IMG/VR virus record: IMGVR_UViG_3300042371_001161
Coordinates: 1-64,000 of that record
DNA: 64,000 nucleotides
Reading direction: 5' to 3' (one strand)
Origin: a virus
Shown: one piece after another, positions 1 to 12,114 of the stretch
How the letters are laid out: each line of letters begins with the position of its first letter
Numbering within the stretch: the stretch's first letter is position 1
Notes under the pieces: model-generated
Seen by the model: only the letters and a program-made list of their open reading frames with translations
Database searches by the model: none
Told to the model about the DNA's origin: nothing
Position numbers and translations under genes: made by a program

Positions 1-1136
1 GCATCGGCGACCAAGTCGTCAACAGCTTCTGCGAGTTCGTTATTAGATATGGGCGTATCAAAAATGTCCTCGACGGCAGTGTCGGCGGCATCCTGAACAT
101 CTTCTGGAACTTCTATCGGCGGTTCGCTCGTCGTTGGCGTTGTTTCGGGTGGTTCTGTTGGTTTAGGTATCGTTTCTTCAACTGTTTCTTCTGGTGTTGT
201 TGTTCCAACTGGAACCTCCACTTCCGTGGTTGTTGTGGTTTCGGGTTCTGGTTCTGGTTCTGGCTCTGTAGTGGTTGTAACTATTTCTGGTTCTGGTTCA
301 GTAGTAGTTGTGGGTTCTGGCTCTGGCTCGGTAGTAGTTGTGGGTTCTGGCTCTGGCTCGGTAGTAGTTGTAGTACTGGTCGTGGTAGTTACGGCGGTTG
401 TTTCAGAAACCTCATTACTCCAACCTGAATAAACCGAGACAGAATCATTGTCGGCACGAACCTTAAATTGATAGGTGGTTCCTGGTTCTAGATTTTCAAC
501 AACTGCAGATGTGTCCGTAGATGAGATTGCCCAGCCAGAAACCCAATTGTCATTGGAGAAAAAAATGGCATATCTCTCCACTTGGATATTTGACTGTTCC
601 GGAGCGTTCCACGACAAATAAACTTTATTTTCATTACTGGATGTGACTATTAGGTTTTCTGGACTATTTAAATACGGAGCGATAGTCGTAGTGGTAGTGC
701 TAGTGGTGGTTGTGCTGGTACTGGTTGTGGATGGGGTGTTGGTCGGCGTTAAGTCTGATTCGACTACGTAAGATGTTCCATACCACCTCGTAGGGTCCCC
801 GCAGCAAACGCCCGTACGGATGCGATAGGTCCCAGTTGCTTGTACGTTATAAGAGATGTATGAATCAAGACCGTAAAAGTCGTCGTTTGAAGCCAATTCC
901 GTATTATTACTGTCATACAGCCATAGCTGGCTGTCAATACCGTATTGCTGAGCGTAGGTTCTTACGGTAAATGTAGTTCCGGCTTGCAGCTCATAATAAT
1001 AGTCATTGGCGCCATCGGTTGTTAGAGTGCTGGCCTTTAATGGGCTCGAAAAAAAAGAAACAACCGAAAAAATCAAAATAGGTATTATCGCCCATGTGCT
1101 GGGTCGTGGTCTTATATATCTGTTGCCAATTCTCAA
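1..1136 (-). CDS. Secreted PPC/FN3 protein with Thr-Glu-Pro-rich stalk (3' end missing)
   Basis: Open minus-strand frame of 378 codons that runs off the left edge. I chose the TTG at 1136 because a purine-rich GGAGAGGA lies about 7-10 bases upstream and it gives a good signal peptide (basic start, hydrophobic core around residues 18-30, small residues near 35). Residues ~40-131 resemble a bacterial pre-peptidase C-terminal (PPC) beta-sandwich; after a Thr/Ser linker, residues ~158-238 form one fibronectin type III domain (WNAP early, then NLEPGTTYQFKVRA). Residues ~248-316 are runs of TTT alternating with EPEPEP, and the rest is an acidic tail. An exported, probably surface-attached protein is inferred; the function is unknown. 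In a phage it could be a lysogenic-conversion or host-derived protein. No virion role can be shown. Confidence 0.75.
   Translation of the reverse strand, partial: MRIGNRYIRPRPSTWAIIPILIFSVVSFFSSPLKASTLTTDGANDYYYELQAGTTFTVRTYAQQYGIDSQLWLYDSNNTELASNDDFYGLDSYISYNVQATGTYRIRTGVCCGDPTRWYGTSYVVESDLTPTNTPSTTSTSTTTTSTTTTTIAPYLNSPENLIVTSSNENKVYLSWNAPEQSNIQVERYAIFFSNDNWVSGWAISSTDTSAVVENLEPGTTYQFKVRADNDSVSVYSGWSNEVSETTAVTTTTSTTTTTEPEPEPTTTTEPEPEPTTTTEPEPEIVTTTTEPEPEPEPETTTTTEVEVPVGTTTPEETVEETIPKPTEPPETTPTTSEPPIEVPEDVQDAADTAVEDIFDTPISNNELAEAVDDLVAD
220..400. repeat. Low-complexity coding repeat (TTT-EPEPEP)
   Basis: In-frame repeat within the minus-strand gene at the left edge: short Glu-Pro runs separated by three to five Thr. 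Units near 301-370 are almost identical at the DNA level, so expansion or contraction by slippage is likely. The plus-strand open frame here (Val and Ser-Gly runs) is only its antisense shadow. Confidence 0.85.
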
Positions 1137-1193
1137 TCCCTGTCCTCTCCCGACAGAAACAATTTTACAGCATGCTATTTATAATGTGTGCAA

Positions 1194-2468
1194 TTAAATA
1201 TCCCTCTTGGGAATGTTTCTTTGTTCAATAGGGCTCAGTCTGCCTTTATGCTGAACATCTATGTCTTTTCTGACCCACGTCATCCCGTATGGCGTGTCTA
1301 GATTCTCAACTCCAACTCTCATCATCAGGCGTTCCGCCATTGATTGAAACGAAGGGTCGTCACTTAAATTGAGATACGAGTTATGAAACCACGGAAGGTC
1401 ATAGAAAGCTGGAGAATTAACAAGAAGACACCCGGCCGTAGTCCAGTGCTCTTCAATTGGGGGGCTTTCGCTTATTACTTTTCCAGACAAACAATAAGCC
1501 CCAACATTTGCCCCAACAAGAGGTCTGTCTACTTCAAGCATTTTTTCAACAATCTCTACTGTTAGCTGTATGTCTGAGTCGACATATAGGATTGCTTGAT
1601 AATTAACTACCCCAATGTTCCTTTCGGCGCAGTCTTCTCCCCAGTGGTGACCAGAGGTGACCCTATGTCTTTGAGCAAATTCTCGGATTAGGTTACGACC
1701 AGTTTCTATGCGAATCCATCTATTGCCGGACGTGACTTCTGCCTGCATGTCGTTTATCGAGTAGGTCCAGTAGTCGCCATTGACTTCGCGAAGTGCAGCA
1801 ACGACTTCGTGGAATGGTTCAACGCCGCGCACATCTGTCTCAAGTGCGGCAAACCATTTAACGTTTGGAAACTTTTCGATGATTTGAGCCCTGTTTGAAA
1901 GCCAGTCCAAGTGTTCTCTAGCCTCGCACTTCCATGGGACTAGAGGGGTTCCGATGACAAAATGCTTGCTGTAATCTATTGATTTTAATACCGAGGAAAT
2001 GTGAGGTGCTGGTTCCGGATTTTTTAACTTCGATACAAAATCTGAACAAACTCCAGCATATTGAATCTCCCATCCTGGAGTTAGTTCTGACCAGTTCGCT
2101 TCAGGCATCACCTTTATACATTTTGCAGAGGTGTATTTTTTTCCTGGATAGGACCACACATATCCCGTGCTTGTTAGTGTGTAATCGTCTACGTTATGAA
2201 AAAAACAATTCAAACCATTTCTCATAGCAAAACTTAATGCGTCAGTGTTTTTGCAATGAACCCATATTTGGGTTGTTCTGTCAACCAGCCACTCGGCTGG
2301 GACTTGGTGCTGGGGCCAGTCATGGCCAAGAAATATTCCAGATTCATTAATCCATAAATCAACCTCAACATCAAAGCCTTGCGCTATTGCTTGCTCAATG
2401 TAGTCTGGCTGATTTTCAAATTCAGGATTAGGCCCGTTAAGGTTTCCGCGATGTGATATGTAAATCAT
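1194..2468 (-). CDS. GDPD-like domain fused to GT-A glycosyltransferase
   Basis: 424 residues with two parts. Residues 1 to ~150 look like the TIM-barrel glycerophosphodiester phosphodiesterase/PI-PLC group: a start with ISHRGN, then FDVEVDLW and GIFLGHDWP, the positions where this fold carries its active-site His and metal-binding acids. From ~155 on there is a GT-A-type glycosyltransferase with ILYVDSDIQLT, a DxD-like metal and sugar-nucleotide site. It is the last gene of an overlapping minus-strand cassette: its ATG overlaps the TGA of the methyltransferase before it (ATGA), with AGG a few bases upstream. A role in building or trimming a phosphate-linked glycan is inferred from the fusion. 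Substrate unknown. Confidence 0.75.
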   Translation of the reverse strand: MIYISHRGNLNGPNPEFENQPDYIEQAIAQGFDVEVDLWINESGIFLGHDWPQHQVPAEWLVDRTTQIWVHCKNTDALSFAMRNGLNCFFHNVDDYTLTSTGYVWSYPGKKYTSAKCIKVMPEANWSELTPGWEIQYAGVCSDFVSKLKNPEPAPHISSVLKSIDYSKHFVIGTPLVPWKCEAREHLDWLSNRAQIIEKFPNVKWFAALETDVRGVEPFHEVVAALREVNGDYWTYSINDMQAEVTSGNRWIRIETGRNLIREFAQRHRVTSGHHWGEDCAERNIGVVNYQAILYVDSDIQLTVEIVEKMLEVDRPLVGANVGAYCLSGKVISESPPIEEHWTTAGCLLVNSPAFYDLPWFHNSYLNLSDDPSFQSMAERLMMRVGVENLDTPYGMTWVRKDIDVQHKGRLSPIEQRNIPKRDI

Positions 2469-3172
2469 TTTTCAACCTGAATCCATATCCAGTTTCTGTG
2501 ATTGTCTCCAGGACCGGTATCTCTGATATCTGACTTGTAGTTGGTATACCCAATCTCGTCAACGAGGTCCTTTTGTATATCTGCTTCTTCTGTAATGCTT
2601 ACATCTGCATGCCCGTTAGTGCTTGCCGCATCAAATATGTCATCGAAATATCCAGCAGTAGGAATTCCGTCTTTGCCCCCGTGTCCCATTTGGAAGCAAA
2701 GCTTTCCTCCCGGTTTTAGGACTCGATAAATATCTTTAAGAATATTAAATCTAATCTCGTGAGAACAAATATGTTGAAAGCAAATAACAGCGAAAACAAC
2801 GTCATAGGTGTTTTCTTCTATCATCGATAAGTTGTCACCACTTGTGACGTAAAGGTTTGAGTTAAAAATATTGTTGTGTTCTAGGTTTATCTTTGCTTTA
2901 TCAATATTGATATCGGAGATGTCTATTCCGTCGATTCTTGCAAAACGGTTAGAAAACTTCACAAGGTTTCTTCCCGGGCCACACCCGTACTCGAGGGCAA
3001 TTAGACCATTTGTATCAAAGTCCTTAAACAAAACAGTGTCATAGTCTGCCCAGTTGTTGTGGGCATCGTACGAACCAACGACAGGGTCTCTGAAAGACAA
3101 CGACCACTGACTCGCATATTCGTCATAATACTTATTTTGCATGGACAGGTAGTCCGTTTTTGTCTTTTTCAC
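2465..3172 (-). CDS. Class I SAM-dependent methyltransferase
   Basis: 235 residues. The Rossmann motif I, LEYGCGPGRNL, is followed by an acidic strand end (IDGIDIS) and a later motif (DVVFAVICFQH), all typical of small-molecule methyltransferases; LKPGGKLCFQMG matches the post-motif III loop. The start is GTG at 3172, overlapping the TGA of the previous gene (GTGA) with GGAG eight bases upstream; an ATG ten codons in is an alternative. Placed between sugar-activating and glycosyltransferase genes, it probably methylates a sugar or a nucleotide sugar. The acceptor cannot be told from sequence. Confidence 0.82.
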   Translation of the reverse strand: MKKTKTDYLSMQNKYYDEYASQWSLSFRDPVVGSYDAHNNWADYDTVLFKDFDTNGLIALEYGCGPGRNLVKFSNRFARIDGIDISDINIDKAKINLEHNNIFNSNLYVTSGDNLSMIEENTYDVVFAVICFQHICSHEIRFNILKDIYRVLKPGGKLCFQMGHGGKDGIPTAGYFDDIFDAASTNGHADVSITEEADIQKDLVDEIGYTNYKSDIRDTGPGDNHRNWIWIQVEK

Positions 3173-4542
3173 TTATGGTTCTCCAAGTAATAGTTGAGGT
3201 CTTCCGGTGTTCCGATTCCCCACATCTCGGAAACTTCTTTAATTCGTATTTTCTTTCCGTCTTGAATTGCTTCATTAAATACGGGGCAAACATAGAACTC
3301 ATTGTTGGTTCTTATGTTTTTTTCAATCATTTGATTTGCGTATTTAACATAGTCAGAGCCATGCTTCCAGTAGTAAACCCCTACCGTGGCATTGTCTGAT
3401 ATTGGATTTTTTTCAGCAACTTCATCAACAAACCCGTCTTCCCCTATTTTTGCATAAGACCACTTTGGGTGAGTTGCTTTAAACGTAAGTATTCCGCCGT
3501 CAATTTCATCTGCATCAAACGCGTATAGGCACTCATTGCTGTTCCACTCGATTAACTGGTCAGAGTTTGCCATAAGAAGAGGGGCGTCATTGTCTATAAG
3601 GTCAGAAGCGAGAAGGGTCGTGCATGCTGCCCCTTCTGTCATTCCGTCAACAATTACTATTTCGCATCCAGGTTTAATAATGCTCAATACTTGCTTGAGG
3701 TTGTATTTTTCGTAATGCTCTTTCTGTACAAGAAATATGAAATGGGCATCAATATTAAGATTATCGACCACCATCTGAATCATTGGCTTGCCGTGAACCT
3801 CGATGAGAGGCTTGGGAAATGTGTATCCAGCCTGGGAGAAACGTGAACCAGCTCCAGCCATAGGAATAAGAACGTTCATCTTTTCGTTCTTCCACGCAAC
3901 ATTTGTTCTTTGGCTTGCATTAATTTCTGATGCCATTCGTAATAATCTTTCTTTATCTAGGCTGTATGAGTCTTTTATTGCATAGAGGTGAGCCCCAGAA
4001 GCGTTAGCTCCCTCTCTACCTATGTGCGAGTCTTCAACAATTATCGTTGAAGAAGGAGTTGCACTGCAGTTAATCATGCACTGCCAGTACATTTCTGGGT
4101 GAGGCTTATGATGTTTTACATCTTCGTTACTCATGATGTGGCTAACCATGTGCAGGACGCCTATGGCGTTGAGAGCAGTAATTACTGTTTCACGAATAGC
4201 ATTGCTCGCAACGGCTATTTTCCAGCCATCCGCTTTTAGGGTTTGCATTATGTCTATTGCGTTTGCGTTTTTTGGCAATAAGCTCAATATTTCAATAGTT
4301 GACTTTTGCTTGTTTTCCCACACTTCTGAATGGGAATCTTTTGGAAGCCCTTTCATAGAGGTGAGCATTTCTAGTTTCTTTGTAGTTCCAAGTCCATCAA
4401 AGGTAGATAAATGTTCACTGCGAGAGATAACGAACTCTTCTCCAACCAGAGATAGGGCTTTATTTAGCGATTCGTAATGAACATCGCGTGAATCTATAAG
4501 CACTCCATCTAGGTCAAATATAATCAGTTTTTGACTTTTCAT
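3169..4542 (-). CDS. Bifunctional HAD phosphatase / nucleotidyltransferase
   Basis: 457 residues, clearly two enzymes. Residues 1 to ~210 are a HAD-superfamily phosphatase (motif I IIFDLDGVLIDS, an ASNAIRE motif II region, IIVEDSHIG as motif IV). From about residue 222 there is a sugar-phosphate nucleotidyltransferase (MNVLIPMAGAGSRF, then FPKPLIEVHGKP; the GxGxR and PKP motifs bind the NTP and the sugar phosphate). The pair would let one protein prepare a sugar phosphate and activate it as an NDP-sugar for the neighbouring glycosyltransferases. It overlaps the neighbouring gene by four bases (ATGA). Sugar identity unknown. Confidence 0.85.
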   Translation of the reverse strand: MKSQKLIIFDLDGVLIDSRDVHYESLNKALSLVGEEFVISRSEHLSTFDGLGTTKKLEMLTSMKGLPKDSHSEVWENKQKSTIEILSLLPKNANAIDIMQTLKADGWKIAVASNAIRETVITALNAIGVLHMVSHIMSNEDVKHHKPHPEMYWQCMINCSATPSSTIIVEDSHIGREGANASGAHLYAIKDSYSLDKERLLRMASEINASQRTNVAWKNEKMNVLIPMAGAGSRFSQAGYTFPKPLIEVHGKPMIQMVVDNLNIDAHFIFLVQKEHYEKYNLKQVLSIIKPGCEIVIVDGMTEGAACTTLLASDLIDNDAPLLMANSDQLIEWNSNECLYAFDADEIDGGILTFKATHPKWSYAKIGEDGFVDEVAEKNPISDNATVGVYYWKHGSDYVKYANQMIEKNIRTNNEFYVCPVFNEAIQDGKKIRIKEVSEMWGIGTPEDLNYYLENHK

Positions 4543-5192
4543 TGGGATTCCGGGCCGGCATGTCTATGCCATTTATTGTGTCTAACAACGCTTCCACCAT
4601 TACATTTCATGACGTACTTGTTACGCACCCTCATAGACCATTCGACATCTTCTTCTTCATTCCAACCCCGAGACTCATCAAGAGGCTCTTCTTGTAGAAC
4701 GTGTTTTTTAACTATAAAGAATCCGCCAGAGATATACATGTATTGGGTTTGCGACCAGTCGTCGTAGTCGAGTGACCATGCCCTGCCGTGGTCTGGCTTA
4801 TCCCAAAGAGACCAATCCATCGGGTTTCTGGCTCCGGTAATCAAATACTGAGGGCATGAACATATTTCCCAGTCTGTACCAAAAGATTTAAAATTCACAT
4901 ACCAGTCTTTATCAAAAACGTGATAGTCATGCATTAATACAATATTTTCGTATTTTGCTTCAGCGGCAAGAATGTTCTTTTTTCTTGTTATCCATTTAGA
5001 TTTTTGTGATTCGTCAAAATCGATTACCCTCAAGTCTTCGGCGGAATTAGAAAATTCATTGCCACCCCCGCCAATCAAGAGAATTTCATATTCGGGAATG
5101 GACAAATTCCTTATTGAATTAATTATTTCATCAAGTCTTTGACGGTCTTCAAATCCCGTAACTATCCCAAAAGTCCACCGAATATCATTCAC
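4539..5192 (-). CDS. GT-A family glycosyltransferase
   Basis: 217 residues that start directly with a GT-2-like strand (WTFGIVTGF) and continue with EYEILLIGGGG, ENIVLMHDYHVF (in place of the DxD segment), then a late EEEDVEWSMRVR stretch typical of the acceptor/catalytic acid region. The start is GTG at 5192, two bases after the stop of the upstream glycosyltransferase. It has no signal peptide or membrane segment, so it acts in the cytoplasm. Like the other four genes of this cassette it probably builds a glycan for the virion or for the host surface. Confidence 0.8.
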   Translation of the reverse strand: MNDIRWTFGIVTGFEDRQRLDEIINSIRNLSIPEYEILLIGGGGNEFSNSAEDLRVIDFDESQKSKWITRKKNILAAEAKYENIVLMHDYHVFDKDWYVNFKSFGTDWEICSCPQYLITGARNPMDWSLWDKPDHGRAWSLDYDDWSQTQYMYISGGFFIVKKHVLQEEPLDESRGWNEEEDVEWSMRVRNKYVMKCNGGSVVRHNKWHRHAGPESQ

Positions 5193-5194
5193 GG

Positions 5195-6289
5195 CTAAAT
5201 ATTGTCCTTGATGAACTTCATCGTTGCGTCCCAGTCATCACCACGAGCATCCATGGAAAAATCTTTTGCAATCTCGTAATTTTTGTCAGCTTCGTTTCGT
5301 CTCGCGGTGACGTCAATTAGTTGGTCTAAATGGTGCATCCATTCGTCTTTTGTGTTTGCAATTCGACCTACTCCCTTGTCTGCTAAATATTGATATTCGG
5401 GAGAATATGAAGAAACAAAGGGAATGCCGGCCGCCACATACTCAAGACCCTTGATGAAGGATTTTGCGTGATTGAATTCAATATTATTCAAAGGAACAAT
5501 TCCAATATCAATTTGTTTAAATAAATTGGGGTATTGGTAAATTGGGGCCATGGATGTAATTTTAGAATACTTTTCATCAATTCCTAAAAGCTCATGTGCC
5601 AGCGGCGCACTTGGGTTGTGTCCAGAATGTTGAAAAAAAAGTTTTCTGCTTTGAATGTATTTGCCCATAAACTTATTGAGCTGCTCAAGGTCGTTGGAGC
5701 GCCAATGAGTTGCTCCGACCCATCCGATACGAGGACGTTTGTTAACTGTTATTTGCTTTCGCGTCCATCGATGAAGGTCGATGCCGTTGCGCACCATGAA
5801 AACATTGTTGCGTTTTTTGCTGTAATATTCAAACAGGAACGGTGTTGACGTGATTATGGCGTCGGCAGCCATAATTATCTGTGCGTATATCTCTCTATTT
5901 GAATCTGGGTTAGTTTTTGGGTCAGTTGCCGCATAAGCCCTATTCGATTCCGACAGCCCGTCGTGCCAATCGTCAACATCTACGACGATTTTTTGCCCCA
6001 TTGCTTGAGCCTTAAATACTGATTCGAGTACTTCTTTCTGCATTAAAAGCTTCAGGACAATAATGTCCCATCCGTGGACAGACCGACCGTCTTCTGTGAG
6101 CATCCCAAATCCGCGTTGTTCGTTATATCCCGGGAATCCAACAGCACTAAACCACCCTCTTTTGTTCAGTTCATCAGAAGGGAGCTTACACCTGTACCAT
6201 GCGCACCCATTCGGCTGTAGAGGGTCTGTGCCCCAACACCAATCATGGGTGAGGAATGCAATCGTTGGTTTTTGGGTTCGGCGTTTCAT
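5195..6289 (-). CDS. GT-B family glycosyltransferase (group 1)
   Basis: 364 residues. The N-terminal half has a Rossmann-like start (TIAFLTHDWCWG), and IVVDVDDWHD and AADAIITSTPFL occupy the usual N-domain strands. The C-terminal half carries RPRIGWVGATHW at its start and KGLEYVAAGIPFVSS, the C-domain helix of GT-4-type enzymes that contacts the sugar nucleotide. First gene of the minus-strand sugar cassette, so any promoter lies in the divergent gap to its right. The ATG at 6289 has no strong ribosome binding site. Substrate unknown. Confidence 0.82.
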   Translation of the reverse strand: MKRRTQKPTIAFLTHDWCWGTDPLQPNGCAWYRCKLPSDELNKRGWFSAVGFPGYNEQRGFGMLTEDGRSVHGWDIIVLKLLMQKEVLESVFKAQAMGQKIVVDVDDWHDGLSESNRAYAATDPKTNPDSNREIYAQIIMAADAIITSTPFLFEYYSKKRNNVFMVRNGIDLHRWTRKQITVNKRPRIGWVGATHWRSNDLEQLNKFMGKYIQSRKLFFQHSGHNPSAPLAHELLGIDEKYSKITSMAPIYQYPNLFKQIDIGIVPLNNIEFNHAKSFIKGLEYVAAGIPFVSSYSPEYQYLADKGVGRIANTKDEWMHHLDQLIDVTARRNEADKNYEIAKDFSMDARGDDWDATMKFIKDNI

Positions 6290-6466
6290 ATAGGTCTTGA
6301 CTCAGACTAATAAAAAACGGTCACACGACCCCGTCAAGAAATATTGAGAATTTAATCATGTTTTCAAACAGAGATATCATCAAGCGGTTCAAATACTTGG
6401 CCATATTTGAGTGATATTTAATCTACAATCAATAGTGAAACTGCTTTTTGGGAGGCTCTAGGCGCG
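6290..6466. promoter_or_regulatory. Divergent intergenic region with weak promoter candidates
   Basis: 177 bases between the minus-strand sugar cassette and the plus-strand fibre genes. On the minus strand TTGACG (6337-6332) is followed after 19 bases by TATTAG (6312-6307), a fair -35 with a poorer -10. On the plus strand there is a -10-like TACAAT (6424-6429) with no properly spaced -35, and GGAGG 11 bases before the ATG at 6467. Some promoter must lie here because the genes diverge; exact elements are uncertain. Confidence 0.35.
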
Positions 6467-6850
6467 ATGTTGGCAGGAAATTATAACTTAACGTGTCAAC
6501 AGGGCTCAACCTTTACTCGATTAATAGAAATTGAGCAGCCCGACCTCACAACTGACCCGACCGGGAACACATTTGAGCCTTATAATTTGTCCGGATTTAC
6601 GGCCAGAATGCAGGTACGTAGAACCATAGACTCGGCAAGCGTCTTACTGCACCTCACTACGGCAAACGGGGCACTGACAATCAACCCTTCAGGGGCCGCC
6701 ACAAATCAAATATATATTAACGTCAGTGCTTCGGTTACGGCTTCGGTCTCTACCAGCGGCGTCTATGACCTGGAGATAGTTAGCTCGACAGGGACTGTTA
6801 CTAGAGTTCTTCAGGGGGAGTTTAATTTGAGTCCAGAAGTGACGCGATGA
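6467..6850 (+). CDS. Small virion protein, baseplate/fibre attachment type
   Basis: 127 residues. The pattern (CQQGSTFTRLIEI, then NLSGFTARMQVRR, TTANGALTI, a threonine-rich strand and a final LQGEFNLSPEVTR) is one seen widely in phage genomes next to tail fibres, where such small beta-rich proteins are thought to be virion components. No enzyme motif. It opens the plus-strand fibre block and overlaps the next gene by four bases (ATGA). Start ATG at 6467 with GGAGG upstream. I cannot assign a precise position in the virion. Confidence 0.65.
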   Translation: MLAGNYNLTCQQGSTFTRLIEIEQPDLTTDPTGNTFEPYNLSGFTARMQVRRTIDSASVLLHLTTANGALTINPSGAATNQIYINVSASVTASVSTSGVYDLEIVSSTGTVTRVLQGEFNLSPEVTR

Positions 6851-7218
6851 GTAATGTCCCGAATAATGTAATCGTCAATCAGGATGCTCCCAATCAGGTG
6901 GTTGTCAACCAATCCGCCCCTAATAATGTCATTATTAATGAGGATTCTGCCAATCAAGTAATCGTCAATCAGGATGCCCCAAATCAGGTTGTTGTTAGAT
7001 TATCCGCTCCTGCTTCCTCGAACACTAGGCGATACGTCCATATCCAGGAGCAGGCCTCGTCAACATGGACCATTGCGCATACTCTTGGCGGCAGGCCTTC
7101 AGTAACCGTTGTCGATTCTGCTGGGACCGTGGTCTACGGTGAGGTACAATATTTATCAGACACTCAGGTTTCAGTGCTATTTAGTGCTGGATTTTCAGGG
7201 TACGCATACCTTACATAA
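6847..7218 (+). CDS. Repeat-containing tail fibre component
   Basis: 123 residues in two parts. Residues 1-50 are five imperfect ten-residue repeats of the form NNVIVNQDAP / NQVVVNQSAP, which would stack as a regular beta structure. From ~60 to the end is a small beta domain (YVHIQEQASSTWTIAHTLGG... to FSGYAYL) that is common at the C-termini of phage tail fibres; a similar domain closes the next gene product. Overlaps the previous gene by four bases. Probably a short fibre or a collar of the fibre complex; the exact role is inferred. Confidence 0.65.
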   Translation: MSNVPNNVIVNQDAPNQVVVNQSAPNNVIINEDSANQVIVNQDAPNQVVVRLSAPASSNTRRYVHIQEQASSTWTIAHTLGGRPSVTVVDSAGTVVYGEVQYLSDTQVSVLFSAGFSGYAYLT

Positions 7219-7227
7219 GGACTCACT

Positions 7228-8832
7228 ATGGCTCAGAAGTTTCTTACAAATATTGACCTCAATAAAAATGCGGTAGTTAACGCCAGTTTTGAGGTCCTTA
7301 CTACCGACCCCTCAACCGAGCTTTTTGATGGCCGGATGTACTTCAATAGTGTCGATGGCGTCATTAAAATCTATGATTCAACTGCCGCTGCGTGGCGAAA
7401 AGTCGTTGCTGGCATTGGTGCGGCTGCTGGCGTAATAGCCGCGGGCACTCACGCCACAGCCCTAACGATAAGTGATTCCGGTGGGCAAATTTCAATTACC
7501 CCAAATCTTGCAACTTCTGCAAGTGCTGGTCTTTTCTCTGCAACGGATTTCACCAAACTTGCCGACGCTACCGCAGATGCAACTGCATCCAAGTTGGTTA
7601 TGCGTGATGCAAGCGGTCAGGCTAAAATCGCCACCCCTACAGATGCAGCACATATTGCCACCAAGGGGTATGTTGATGCCGCCCGTCAGGGCTTGGACGT
7701 AAAGCAATCGGTCAGAGTTGCCTCTGCTACTCCAGTAGCAATCGCCAACGGTCTTGAAGCCGGCGACACAATTGATGGAGTGACGCTTGCCGAGGGCGAC
7801 CGAGTCCTTCTTATGGGCCAAACCTCTGCATCAGAGAACGGAATTTATGTTGCCGTCGCTTCTGGTGCTGCTTCTCGCTCGTCTGACGCAAATGGTACGG
7901 CCGATACCGGCGAGCTCAAGCCAGGAACATTCACTTTCGTTGAAGAAGGTACTGACAACTCCGACAAGGGATTTGTTATCTCGACTAACGGAACCATCAC
8001 TGTCGGCTCTACTGCTATTGCTTTCACGCAGTTCTCCGGCGCAGGCTCGTTTACAGCAGGTAATGGTCTTTCCCAGAGCGGAAACACAATCAATGTCAAC
8101 GTCACCTCTAACAGAACAGCAATTACCGAAGATGCGATTGACATTTCAGCCAACTATGTTGGTCAGTCTTCAATCACGACACTTGGCATAATTGGTACAG
8201 GAACGTGGCAAGGCAATGTCATTGCTGGTCAGTACGGTGGTACTGGAGTAGCCAACACCGGCAAAACCATCACTTTGGGTGGAAACCTCACCACCTCTGG
8301 AGCACACGCTACTACGCTCACCACGACCGGCACTACGGGCGTAACTCTACCCACAACGGGAACCCTCTCTACCTTAGATGGTACTGAGACCCTTACCAAC
8401 AAAACGCTCACTGCTCCAGCATTGGGAACGCCTGTATCGGGAGTTCTCACTAACGCAACTGGACTCCCATTAACAACTGGCGTTACTGGAACGCTTCCTA
8501 TTGCCAATGGTGGTACTAACGCAACGACCGTAGCAGATGCCCGAGCGAACCTTGGCATCAAGACATCCGCTGGTGCCGCATCCACAACCACTTCAGCGCT
8601 TGCTCGAATTGCCGCCCAACCTTGTGCTGCAACAGTAGAAGGCAACCCAGCTTCGGTTACGACCGTCGAACACAAGTTCAATACAAAGAATGTTATTGTT
8701 CAGGTTTTTCAAGTGTCTACTGGTGAAACAGTCAACTGTGATGTCGTTCGTTCCACCGATGATGCAGTCGTGGTAACAATTAACGGAACCTCTATCACCC
8801 TGGACGAGTTCCGTATTGTCGTAACAGGCTAA
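7228..8832 (+). CDS. Tail fibre protein
   Basis: 534 residues, rich in Thr, Gly, Ala and Ser, with no enzyme motif. It opens with MAQKF, shared with the collagen-like fibre two genes on, followed by a domain that reads [15 protein letters not shown] and [10 protein letters not shown], both frequent near the N-terminus of phage fibres. The middle has Gly/Thr strand repeats (for example [18 protein letters not shown] and [12 protein letters not shown]) widely found in phage fibres. The last ~60 residues resemble the end of the preceding protein. AAGGA lies six bases upstream of the ATG. Confidence 0.8.
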   Translation: MAQKFLTNIDLNKNAVVNASFEVLTTDPSTELFDGRMYFNSVDGVIKIYDSTAAAWRKVVAGIGAAAGVIAAGTHATALTISDSGGQISITPNLATSASAGLFSATDFTKLADATADATASKLVMRDASGQAKIATPTDAAHIATKGYVDAARQGLDVKQSVRVASATPVAIANGLEAGDTIDGVTLAEGDRVLLMGQTSASENGIYVAVASGAASRSSDANGTADTGELKPGTFTFVEEGTDNSDKGFVISTNGTITVGSTAIAFTQFSGAGSFTAGNGLSQSGNTINVNVTSNRTAITEDAIDISANYVGQSSITTLGIIGTGTWQGNVIAGQYGGTGVANTGKTITLGGNLTTSGAHATTLTTTGTTGVTLPTTGTLSTLDGTETLTNKTLTAPALGTPVSGVLTNATGLPLTTGVTGTLPIANGGTNATTVADARANLGIKTSAGAASTTTSALARIAAQPCAATVEGNPASVTTVEHKFNTKNVIVQVFQVSTGETVNCDVVRSTDDAVVVTINGTSITLDEFRIVVTG

Positions 8833-8870
8833 GCAACCATAAGAACTACTCCAGAAAACAGAGGAAAACT

Positions 8871-9059
8871 ATGAAAATCACAGCAGAACACAAAGCTATG
8901 GCAGCATCTTACGCACGAAGCGTGCTTGGAGCAGCAGTGGCTGTTTACGTATCAACAGGAGATGTCAAGATGGCAGCCAATGCTCTCTGGGCAGCAGCGT
9001 TGCCTGTTATTCTTCGTTACTTCAATCCAAAAGATATGGCTTTCGGCAAGAAAGCTTAA
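8871..9059 (+). CDS. Holin-like small membrane protein
   Basis: 62 residues with one clear hydrophobic segment (about 17-27) and a second, weaker one (about 38-49), separated by a short turn (STGDVKMA), and a lysine-containing end. Small proteins of this shape with ARSVLGAAVAVY-type first helices are often found among phage tail fibre genes and annotated as holins. AGAGGAAAACT precedes the ATG. There is no lysin immediately next to it, so the holin call rests on size, topology and place only. Confidence 0.5.
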   Translation: MKITAEHKAMAASYARSVLGAAVAVYVSTGDVKMAANALWAAALPVILRYFNPKDMAFGKKA

Positions 9060-9087
9060 TTAATCGGCCCTGAGGGGCTCGACATAA

Positions 9088-12113
<3,026 letters not shown>

Positions 12114-12114
<1 letters not shown>

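Noticed and set aside
226-432. Plus-strand frame of Val runs and Ser-Gly repeats
   Set aside because: It is the antisense of the TTT-EPEPEP stalk of the minus-strand secreted protein.
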